NCBI GenBank assembly: GCA_015232935.1
Contig: JADFYT010000004.1
Location: 1-35,565, forward strand
DNA from: Desulfamplus sp.
GTDB lineage: Bacteria > Desulfobacterota > Desulfobacteria > Desulfobacterales > Desulfobacteraceae
Direction of reading: 5' to 3'
Length of the DNA stretch: 35,565 nt
Shown here: positions 1-6,293 of the stretch, one piece after another
How the letters are laid out: every line of letters begins with the position of its first letter
Position numbering within the stretch: position 1 is the stretch's first letter
Notes under the pieces: generated by a model
The model's input: the letters and a program-made list of their open reading frames with translations, nothing else
Database searches by the model: none
Told to the model about the DNA's origin: nothing
Position numbers and translations under genes: made by a program

Positions 1-243
1 AGTATCAGAAGAAGACGGCTCTGATGAAGTATCAGAAGAAGACGGCTCTGATGAAGTATCAGAAGAAGACGGCTCTGATGAAGTATCAGAAGAAGACGGC
101 TCTGATGAAGTATCAGAAGAAGACGGCTCTGTCGAAGTATCAGAAGAAGACGGCTCTGATGAAGTATCAGAAGAAGACGGCTCTGATGAAGTATCAGAAG
201 AAGATGACTCTGACGAGAAATCAGAAGAGAGTGACTCTGATGA
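1..243 (+). repeat. 27-bp tandem repeat array, nine units
   Basis: Nine consecutive 27-bp units start at 1, 28, 55, 82, 109, 136, 163, 190 and 217. Units 1-4, 6 and 7 are identical as read; unit 5 has a GTC for GAT change and units 8 and 9 are diverged. Because 27 is a multiple of three the array keeps frame and encodes the nonapeptide repeat of the overlapping protein. Near-identity of the DNA, not just the protein, points to recent slippage or recombination expansion. The array may extend left of the window. Confidence 0.95.
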
Positions 244-301
244 GGTATCAGAAGGTGAATATGCTCAGAAGAGTTATGAACCCTATAATCCTGGTGCATA
301 G
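2..301 (+). CDS. C-terminal end of an acidic repeat protein (partial)
   Basis: The reading frame starting at base 2 is open from the window edge to a TAG at 299-301, so this is the 3' end of a gene that begins outside. It encodes about nine tandem 9-residue units of the type EVSEEDGSD, seven nearly perfect and the last two degenerate, then the tail YAQKSYEPYNPGA. The region is extremely acidic, rich in Ser, and has no membrane segment or recognisable domain. The stop lies two bases before the ATG of the next gene, so the two are probably translationally coupled and belong to the same operon as the coiled-coil and actin-like genes. The other frame across this repeat (Lys/Gln-rich) is a shadow: it has no ribosome site and runs into the next gene. 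A disordered acidic spacer or a cation-binding surface are possible roles; neither is shown. Confidence 0.75.
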   Translation, partial: VSEEDGSDEVSEEDGSDEVSEEDGSDEVSEEDGSDEVSEEDGSVEVSEEDGSDEVSEEDGSDEVSEEDDSDEKSEESDSDEVSEGEYAQKSYEPYNPGA

Positions 302-303
302 CC

Positions 304-951
304 ATGTCAAATAAAGATGAACCTGAAAAAAAGACCGGTCCGCCTGGCAATGACCTGGAAAGAGTGCTGGAAAACAAAAAGAGAACTTTGTTTGCAAGGT
401 TTTCAGATAATAAAAATCTCCTGAAATTAACAAGAGGCGAGATGCTCAAAGAGAGGGCATCTCTACAGTCTGCAATAGAGGCTCTTGAGCACAAGAACCA
501 TCTGTCATCCAGAAAACTCAATGATCTTGATTTCGGGATCACGGAAAGGAAAAAAGAAAAACAACGGGCAGAACAGGAGGCAGAGCGTCAGAATAAAGAG
601 CTGATAAGGCTGCTCACAGAAGAGAGCGGCCTTGCCAACGAGATTGAATTTTACATCTCTGAAAAAAAGCAGATTATGGATGCTCTGGAAAAAACCGCGG
701 CCAGGATGGAGTCAAGCATTAGTGCCGTGGAAAAATCTGTCAGGGATATTGGATTTATCAGAGGTGAAACCGGTGCTTTAATTGAAAAAATAGGCAGGCT
801 TGAGAATGGTATCCCTGAAAAAAGCTCGGATATAGAGGGCCTTGATGATTCGATTTATGGAGCAATAAAGGCACTTAGGGAGCTTTATGTCAGGATGCAC
901 AGTATGGAAAAATCTGCAAAGGCCCATTACTATAATCTTAAGGGAGAATAA
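304..951 (+). CDS. Coiled-coil protein (unknown function)
   Basis: This 215-residue protein is rich in Glu, Lys, Leu and Ala. It has long heptad-like stretches from about residue 40 to the C-terminus and no signal peptide or membrane segment, so it is predicted to be a cytoplasmic coiled-coil protein. The first 25 residues are polar and Pro/Gly-containing. The ATG is two bases after the stop of the acidic repeat gene, which favours coupling over a separate ribosome site. The next coiled-coil gene follows 14 bases later. No enzymatic motif is visible. By context (actin-like and ParA-like ATPases in the same operon) it is a candidate filament, linker or adaptor protein; this is inference, and I do not recognise the family. 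Confidence 0.85.
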   Translation: MSNKDEPEKKTGPPGNDLERVLENKKRTLFARFSDNKNLLKLTRGEMLKERASLQSAIEALEHKNHLSSRKLNDLDFGITERKKEKQRAEQEAERQNKELIRLLTEESGLANEIEFYISEKKQIMDALEKTAARMESSISAVEKSVRDIGFIRGETGALIEKIGRLENGIPEKSSDIEGLDDSIYGAIKALRELYVRMHSMEKSAKAHYYNLKGE

Positions 952-965
952 AGGAGCAGCTCACT

Positions 966-1838
966 ATGCCAACGGTTAATGTGGGGAAAAAAGAAGATTA
1001 CGTGGATGCTGAAATTACAGAGCAGTTCAGGGTGATAGACAGTATTTCAGATATTGATATGCAGGTTAAGAATATATTGAAAAAAGGCTCCGCCCGATCA
1101 CAGCCCGCTATTGAACTGCCAAAAATCAAAGAGCTTGAACTTCTTAAAAAAGGGATGTATTCCATTGACCTTGAAAAGACAATAAACGACATGTTTCAGG
1201 TCATGAAAAATATGGAGTCCCAGCTCAGAAGTGTTCTTTCGATAAACTCTTCCCTTGAAAAGGATCTCAAGGATTCCAAGGATATAATAGCTGATCTTAA
1301 TACAAGAAACAGCCGTCTTGAAGAAGAACTCTCTCATGCTAAATCCGAACTTCCTTCAAAAAGGGATCTCCAGATCGAGATTGACTACCATCTGGATGAG
1401 AGAAACAAGGCTGAACTCAAGATCCGTGACCTAAAATCAAAGATAGAGAAGCTCAAGCAGAGCCTGGATAAGAATCAGCAAAAAGCATATCATCTGGAAG
1501 AGCAGAGGGGCGATTTTTTAAATGAGATCAATTTCCTGGAAGCCAGATTGAACGCAGACACTGAAACTACAAGGCATCACCAAAGAGAGATCAGCATACT
1601 CAAAGGCAAGATTCTTGTTGGACAGGAGAAGATAAGTGCCTTGCAAAGTCAGCTAAAGGATGCCACAGATGAGAAATACAGGCTTGTAAATGAGCTCAAG
1701 GCGTCAAGAAGTGCTGTAAGGGAACTGCACTCCGCACTTACAGCAACAAAAATTCATGCCAAGAAGACCTTTTATCAGAATGCGGATCAAAACAGGATGG
1801 ATGATGTAAAAGATGCTGTTCAATCTGCAAAGCAGTAA
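966..1838 (+). CDS. Coiled-coil protein (unknown function)
   Basis: This 290-residue protein has a short N-terminal region (about residues 1-65) with little heptad character, then a long uninterrupted coiled coil (about 70-265) and a polar tail. A ribosome site AAGGAG at 951-956 lies a good distance before the ATG. There is no signal peptide, membrane helix or nucleotide-binding motif; the SMC-like look comes only from heptad composition. It is the longest of three consecutive coiled-coil proteins in the operon. A role as an elongated scaffold or as partner of the downstream actin-like protein is plausible by neighbourhood only. Confidence 0.87.
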   Translation: MPTVNVGKKEDYVDAEITEQFRVIDSISDIDMQVKNILKKGSARSQPAIELPKIKELELLKKGMYSIDLEKTINDMFQVMKNMESQLRSVLSINSSLEKDLKDSKDIIADLNTRNSRLEEELSHAKSELPSKRDLQIEIDYHLDERNKAELKIRDLKSKIEKLKQSLDKNQQKAYHLEEQRGDFLNEINFLEARLNADTETTRHHQREISILKGKILVGQEKISALQSQLKDATDEKYRLVNELKASRSAVRELHSALTATKIHAKKTFYQNADQNRMDDVKDAVQSAKQ

Positions 1839-1855
1839 TTTGGCAAGGAGGGGGG

Positions 1856-1915
1856 GTGTTTTACCCAAAAAGGCCGGAGAGTATTTTTCCCAAACGAATG
1901 ATGGGCTGGAACTGA
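1856..1915 (+). CDS. Possible 19-residue leader peptide
   Basis: The 78-base gap between the second and third coiled-coil genes contains the best Shine-Dalgarno sequence of the operon, AAGGAGGGGG at about 1845-1854. It sits just before a GTG at 1856 rather than before the downstream ATG. The GTG opens a 19-codon frame (start residues M-F-Y-P-K-R) that stops with TGA at 1913-1915, one base before the ATG at 1917. This geometry would suit a coupling peptide that delivers ribosomes to the next gene. Nothing else supports expression. Confidence 0.28.
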   Translation: MFYPKRPESIFPKRMMGWN

Positions 1916-1916
1916 T

Positions 1917-2504
1917 ATGGAAAAAGCTATGGAAGAAGAGCAGTTAATCAGTGATTTCGGGTCAGGCTACGAGGACTACAAAGAGAGGCGTGACCTGTTA
2001 AAAGAGATTGAAGAACTTAAAAAGATAAAACTCTTTCTGGATGAAGAAGATATCAGGCTCGCAAGGGAAACCGAGATACTTTCAGGAGAGCTTGAGGGGA
2101 TAGATATTGCCCTTTCCTCGGCAAATACGCATATTCTGTCATTTGAAAAGAGAAAAAAAGAGTGCAGAAAAAATATAGAACTGCTTCAGAACAAAAAAGA
2201 GGAGATGATAAAGGAGCTTGACAAGCTGCATTTAAAAATGAGGGCTTTGAAAGCCGAGGAAAAATCAAGTGCCGCAATTGACAAGAACCTGAGAAGTGAA
2301 CTCAATGCCATTAACAGCGAAAAAAGCAGGGTTGTGAAGCGTCTTGATATTGTCAAGGCCGGCATCAGGGCTATTGCTAAAGATCAGACAGAGAGATTGC
2401 CAAACCTGGAGGGGTGTGATTCCATACTCAAGCAGGTTTACAATGTTCTTCGAGAGACCCAGGACAGAATGGAAGTATCTGTACTGATGAAAAAAGGGAT
2501 GTAA
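1917..2504 (+). CDS. Coiled-coil protein (unknown function)
   Basis: This 195-residue, highly charged protein is predicted to be coiled coil over most of its length (about residues 20-150), with a less helical C-terminal part. An in-frame TGA at 1899 limits the start to the ATG at 1917 or the one at 1929; neither has a strong ribosome site of its own. The strong site upstream belongs to a possible leader peptide, so translation may be coupled. There is no signal peptide, membrane segment or enzymatic motif. It is the third coiled-coil gene in a row, which argues for a multi-component structural assembly rather than a single filament protein. Confidence 0.82.
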   Translation: MEKAMEEEQLISDFGSGYEDYKERRDLLKEIEELKKIKLFLDEEDIRLARETEILSGELEGIDIALSSANTHILSFEKRKKECRKNIELLQNKKEEMIKELDKLHLKMRALKAEEKSSAAIDKNLRSELNAINSEKSRVVKRLDIVKAGIRAIAKDQTERLPNLEGCDSILKQVYNVLRETQDRMEVSVLMKKGM

Positions 2505-2572
2505 GAAGTACAGGCAGTCCTGCTTAGGAATTTTTGCTGGACTGAAATTCCTGATTAATAAAAAAGGATGTA

Positions 2573-2962
2573 ATGAGACAATCTCCTTTGGCACAATTAG
2601 ATGACATGGTTGAAAGAATGGAACATGATCTTGGTCTGATAAACAGCACCTTTGAGATAATGTCGTCAAAAGAGCAGAAGAAGCTGTCAAAAGACATTAA
2701 ATATCTTCTGCTTGATAATATTGCCAAAAAGATAAGGTTTACATTCTATGACATAAAAAACAGGGATGCTGTGCTTTATCAATATATCTACAGAAATAAC
2801 GGTGTTGCTGACAAATCAGATTTCCCGGGCTCTTTTGATAATTTCAAGGATGATTCCATAGCTTTTGACGTGTTTATAGATTTTACAGATACTTTTCTGG
2901 CATTGCGAAAGCAGGACAGGGATACCTTGCTTCAAAATACTGAATATGACTGGTTTGTTTGA
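2573..2962 (+). CDS. Small hypothetical protein
   Basis: This 129-residue soluble protein has an amphipathic helical N-terminal half and an aromatic, acidic C-terminal half (tail YDWFV). AAAGGA about eight bases before the ATG serves as ribosome site. I do not recognise the family: there are no Cys/His clusters, no P-loop and no membrane segment. It lies between the coiled-coil genes and the STAS gene on the same strand, 68 and 112 bases from its neighbours, so it is most simply part of the same operon. Confidence 0.72.
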   Translation: MRQSPLAQLDDMVERMEHDLGLINSTFEIMSSKEQKKLSKDIKYLLLDNIAKKIRFTFYDIKNRDAVLYQYIYRNNGVADKSDFPGSFDNFKDDSIAFDVFIDFTDTFLALRKQDRDTLLQNTEYDWFV

Positions 2963-3074
2963 CTTTTATGACGAGATTTGTTTAAATCAGGGCTGACATG
3001 TTTACCTCAGGGTTCCAATGTGGATGGCCTTGATATTTAAAACTGCAAAAAAATATGTGTAAAGGGATCAAAAG

Positions 3075-3380
3075 ATGAAGGTACAGCCAATAGTGTCAGA
3101 TGACGGAAAAACATTGACCCTGGAAGTCTGGGGAAAACTTGATATTACGCTCTACAAGAGTTTCAACGACTCCTATAAAGATAAGGTCGCTTCTGTTTCC
3201 AAGGTTATTATCGATTTCAGTGAAGTTGAATATGTCGATTCATCAGGGCTTGGCATGCTGCTTGTGCTAAGGGAGCGTTGCGGAGGTGATGAGGCGGATA
3301 TTGATATCGTTAATGCAAACACCAGTGTCAGAAAAATACTTGAAACCACAAATTTCCAGCAGTTGTTTACTATAAAGTAA
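3075..3380 (+). CDS. STAS-domain protein (anti-sigma-factor antagonist type)
   Basis: This 101-residue protein is a single STAS domain of the SpoIIAA/RsbV kind. It shows the core VIIDFSEVEYVDSSGLGML, in which the Ser of DSSG is the residue phosphorylated by a partner kinase in characterised members. The ribosome site AAGGGA precedes the ATG. In known systems such proteins switch partners with an anti-sigma factor kinase according to phosphorylation; no HATPase kinase of that type and no PP2C phosphatase are in this window. Its position directly before the actin-like gene suggests a regulatory or docking role in the same assembly, but the partner is unknown. Confidence 0.88.
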   Translation: MKVQPIVSDDGKTLTLEVWGKLDITLYKSFNDSYKDKVASVSKVIIDFSEVEYVDSSGLGMLLVLRERCGGDEADIDIVNANTSVRKILETTNFQQLFTIK

Positions 3381-3448
3381 ATGACCTTAAACCCTGAAAT
3401 ATCCAGGGTCATCCCGCCAATAATTGATAAATGGAGGTATGCAAAATA

Positions 3449-4633
3449 ATGGCAACAGATCGAACAAGTCTCCAGGAACGTCTGGAAGCCCTGAAAAGGG
3501 CGGAAACAGACAGCAGTGCCGTACTGGAAGATGACAAGCAGGATTTTAAGATTGAGAGCAGGATGGCACAGGCTGAGAGCTCGTTAAAAAAAGAGGTACG
3601 CAGCAGGGGCAGGGAAGAGGGCGAGGATGCCGAAGCACCTTCAGGGCCTGTAGGACTTGATATTGGTACAAGCCATGTAATTGTTGCCCAGAATGAGCGG
3701 CGTTATATCAAGACAACCAACCAGTTGAATGCCTTTTTTACCATTCCTCACTCAAAATTTGCAAAAGACATCCTGGTCAAAAATGATGTCTTTTTCTTTG
3801 AACAGGATGGCATGTACTATATTGTGGGCTATTCGGCAGAAAATTTTGCCAACATGTTTGATACAGATACAAGAAGATCCATAAAACAGGGTCTGCTCTG
3901 CTCCGATGAAAAAGAGGGCATTACCGTTATTCAGGCCATTATTCTCTCCTTGATCCAGAAGCCGAAACGTTTTGGGGAGGTATTGTGTTTTGGTATTCCT
4001 GGTGAACCGCTTGATGGCATCGGCTCTGTAACATACCATGAGTCTATAATTAAAATGTTTATCGCCAGAATGGGATTTTCACCCATATCCATAAATGAGG
4101 GGATGGCTGTTGTTCTCTCCGAGCTTGCCGAACATGACTACACCGGCATTGGAATCAGCATTGGCGGCGGCATGTGCAATGTATGTCTCTCTTACCTCTC
4201 TTTTCCTGTCCTTACATACAGCATCCAGATAGGCGGAGATTACATAGACAACTCGGCAGGAGCGGTTGTGGGTATTCCTGGAACCAGGGTCAAGGCGATA
4301 AAAGAGAAGGAGCTGTCACTTGTTGTAAAGCCCAAAGACCGTTTGACAACCGCGTTGCACATATTTTACAATGAACTTATTCAGAAGCTCCAAAAAAGCA
4401 TGGAGAGAGTATTCTCTGCATCTAACCAGATTCCGATGATCTCAAAGCCGATCCCTATTGTCTTGAGCGGTGGTTCTGCCATGCCTGACGGCTTTACGGA
4501 TATTTTTGAAAGATCCCTTGCAAAGGTACGCCTTCCGGTCGAGATATCCTCTGTGCATCTTGCAGAAGATCCTTTGAATACAACCGCCAAAGGGGCTCTT
4601 ATCATGGCCATGACCGAGGAGGTTGCTGAGTAG
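3449..4633 (+). CDS. Actin-like ATPase of the MreB/MamK/FtsA superfamily, degenerate active site
   Basis: The protein has a charged N-terminal extension of about 65 residues, then an actin-fold core. Phosphate-1 (GLDIGTSHVIV, about residues 69-79), the Glu-bearing motif SINEGMAV, phosphate-2 at about 233-243 (GISIGGGMCN) and the adenosine motif VLSGGSAMPDGF are all recognisable. Early regions such as YIVGYSAENF recall MamK more than MreB. Phosphate-2 is odd: families normally have DxGxGT, but here the Asp is Ser and the Thr is Met, which predicts weak or absent hydrolysis. I chose the ATG at 3449 because GGAGG at 3433-3437 precedes it; an in-frame ATG at 3431 would add six residues but overlaps that site. 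It is followed by the pseudo-receiver and ParA-like genes. Role in positioning or scaffolding is inferred from family and neighbours. Confidence 0.88.
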   Translation: MATDRTSLQERLEALKRAETDSSAVLEDDKQDFKIESRMAQAESSLKKEVRSRGREEGEDAEAPSGPVGLDIGTSHVIVAQNERRYIKTTNQLNAFFTIPHSKFAKDILVKNDVFFFEQDGMYYIVGYSAENFANMFDTDTRRSIKQGLLCSDEKEGITVIQAIILSLIQKPKRFGEVLCFGIPGEPLDGIGSVTYHESIIKMFIARMGFSPISINEGMAVVLSELAEHDYTGIGISIGGGMCNVCLSYLSFPVLTYSIQIGGDYIDNSAGAVVGIPGTRVKAIKEKELSLVVKPKDRLTTALHIFYNELIQKLQKSMERVFSASNQIPMISKPIPIVLSGGSAMPDGFTDIFERSLAKVRLPVEISSVHLAEDPLNTTAKGALIMAMTEEVAE

Positions 4634-4652
4634 AACAAATCTGAGGTAATCA

Positions 4653-5297
4653 ATGTCTGTTCAGGTAATTATTTACTCTTCAGACCGGATAAGAGGCGGA
4701 ATTTTAAAGGAAATTCTCAGGCGAGTCAAGATTGATGCTCTGCTTCTGGATAATATTATGGATGTGAAGAGTGCCATCTCTTCACATAAACCCCCGGTTG
4801 TTATTTTTGACACGGTGAACAGTCTTAAAAATGAGGTTGCGTTCCTGAAAAAAATCTCCTCTTCTGTTGATGAGTGCATAGTCATGCTGCTTGGTGATGT
4901 TTCGATAATAAACTCCTGGCGTGACCATCATCAAGGGGGTATCAGAAACAGGATATTTCTTCCTGACCCTCTTGATCCTGAAATAATAATATCAAAATCC
5001 AGGCAGATTCTGTCAGACTGGCAACAGGATGTTCTGATTCAGGAAGATGCTGGCAAGGAAGAGTCAAATAAGGAAAAGACAGATAAGGAAGAGTCCCTTG
5101 ACAGTGTCGCATCCTCAGATAGTGCTGCTGCAGATGAAATAGCCACCAGGATTGTGAATCACAAGAATCATGCTGGTGATAAAAAATCTGGTGCTGTGGA
5201 TGAAAAAGATGCTGCATACGAGAAATACGCTGTGGATGAAAACTATGACATTGAACTCCTTGAAAGCGAGTTAAGACAGTATCTCAAGCTGGATTGA
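4653..5297 (+). CDS. Degenerate receiver (CheY-like) domain protein with acidic tail
   Basis: Residues 1 to about 120 follow the beta/alpha order of a response-regulator receiver. The phospho-acceptor-like Asp is kept (VVIFDT, about residue 53), but the acidic pair after strand 1 is replaced (VIIYSSD) and the conserved Lys before the last helix is absent (LPDPLDPE). It is therefore probably a pseudo-receiver that signals by binding rather than by phosphotransfer. The remaining 90 residues are Lys/Glu/Asp/Ser-rich, with short repeated phrases such as KEESNKEKTDKEES, and end in a short helix. There is no DNA-binding domain. The stop overlaps the start of the ParA-like gene, so the two are co-translated. 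The receiver fold is my reading of weak similarity. Confidence 0.7.
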   Translation: MSVQVIIYSSDRIRGGILKEILRRVKIDALLLDNIMDVKSAISSHKPPVVIFDTVNSLKNEVAFLKKISSSVDECIVMLLGDVSIINSWRDHHQGGIRNRIFLPDPLDPEIIISKSRQILSDWQQDVLIQEDAGKEESNKEKTDKEESLDSVASSDSAAADEIATRIVNHKNHAGDKKSGAVDEKDAAYEKYAVDENYDIELLESELRQYLKLD

Positions 5298-6280
5298 TGC
5301 AATGGAACCGCAAGCAGAATATGTGTGCGGCAAATCAAGCGGAATTGGCAAGTGGTAAATGTCCAATGGTTAATAAAGATCCTGTAAAGATTGTGGCTGT
5401 TATCGGACCAAAAGGCGGTGTCGGCAAAACTTCCATATCAGCAAACCTTGCAATATCCCTATCCAGACTTGGCCGAAAGGTTGTAGCTGTTGACCTTGAC
5501 CTTGGTGCCTCAAACCTCAATACCTTTCTGGGAATCAGAAAATCAAAATATACTCTTGATGATTTTGTGTTGAACAAGGTTGACAAACTGCATGAGATTG
5601 TCCTTGAAACAGGCATCAAAGACATGGGCTTTATATGCGGCGGAAACATTCCTGGAATTGCCAATCTCCATTACAGCAAAAAGATGAAGCTGATCCGTAA
5701 CCTCTCCATGCTGGAACATGATTTTGTACTGCTCGACCTTGGTGCCGGTGCCTCATACAACGTAGTTGATTTTGTTATTATATCCCGGCAAAACCTTCTT
5801 GTGACAACTCCGGAAATCCCCTCTATACTCAACACCTACAGTTTTTTAAAAACGCTTGTTTTCAGAAGGCTTGCAATGGCTTTAAAAGCACTGGATAATA
5901 AGGCCATACTTGATCTTGTTGAAAGGGCAAGGGATGTTGATAAAAATCCTCATCTTAAAAAAATGGGTGATCTTGTACGTACACTTGGCAGGATTGATGA
6001 AAGGGCATCTGATCTTGCTGTAGAGGTACTTGCTGGTATCAGGCCGACCCTGGTTCTGAACAGAATACGGTCAGACAGGGATGAAAACGCCTGTGCCGCG
6101 ATTGAGAACCTGATGAAACAGTATCTTGGCATTGAAGCCAGACGGATACTGCATGTACATGAGGATGCGGCTGTCGGCCATGCCATTGCAAAGATGAGAC
6201 CTGTCATGATTGAGAGGCCGGATTCTGTTTTTGCAAAGGATATAAACGAGATAGCCCTGTTTTTAACTCAGGATACCTGA
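5297..6280 (+). CDS. MinD/ParA/FlhG-family ATPase
   Basis: This protein carries the deviant Walker A motif PKGGVGKTS near residue 35, the following VDLDLGASNLNTFLG segment typical of FlhG/MinD relatives, the Walker B-like LLDLGAGAS, and a PEIPSILNTYSFLK segment. Such ATPases dimerise with ATP to position cell structures (septum, flagella, plasmids, carboxysomes, magnetosomes). An N-terminal extension of about 30 residues precedes the P-loop. Several starts are possible; I chose the ATG at 5297, whose A is the last base of the preceding TGA stop. A helical insertion (about residues 190-255) lies between the core motifs. The C-terminus lacks an obvious MinD-type amphipathic membrane helix. It ends the plus-strand operon and is convergent with the next gene. 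Confidence 0.9.
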   Translation: MQWNRKQNMCAANQAELASGKCPMVNKDPVKIVAVIGPKGGVGKTSISANLAISLSRLGRKVVAVDLDLGASNLNTFLGIRKSKYTLDDFVLNKVDKLHEIVLETGIKDMGFICGGNIPGIANLHYSKKMKLIRNLSMLEHDFVLLDLGAGASYNVVDFVIISRQNLLVTTPEIPSILNTYSFLKTLVFRRLAMALKALDNKAILDLVERARDVDKNPHLKKMGDLVRTLGRIDERASDLAVEVLAGIRPTLVLNRIRSDRDENACAAIENLMKQYLGIEARRILHVHEDAAVGHAIAKMRPVMIERPDSVFAKDINEIALFLTQDT

Positions 6281-6293
6281 GTGTTTCCGCATC

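Noticed and set aside
1..243. CRISPR array at the left edge
   Set aside because: The units are contiguous without spacers and keep a reading frame, so this is a coding tandem repeat.
24..314. Open frame with Lys/Gln-rich MKYQKKTAL repeats
   Set aside because: It is the out-of-frame reading of the 27-bp array; the +2 frame is open from the edge, ends two bases before the next gene and has the composition of a real acidic repeat protein.
3386..3412. Hairpin CCCTG/CAGGG between the STAS and actin-like genes
   Set aside because: The stem is only five pairs and has no T-run, so neither a terminator nor an attenuator can be supported.
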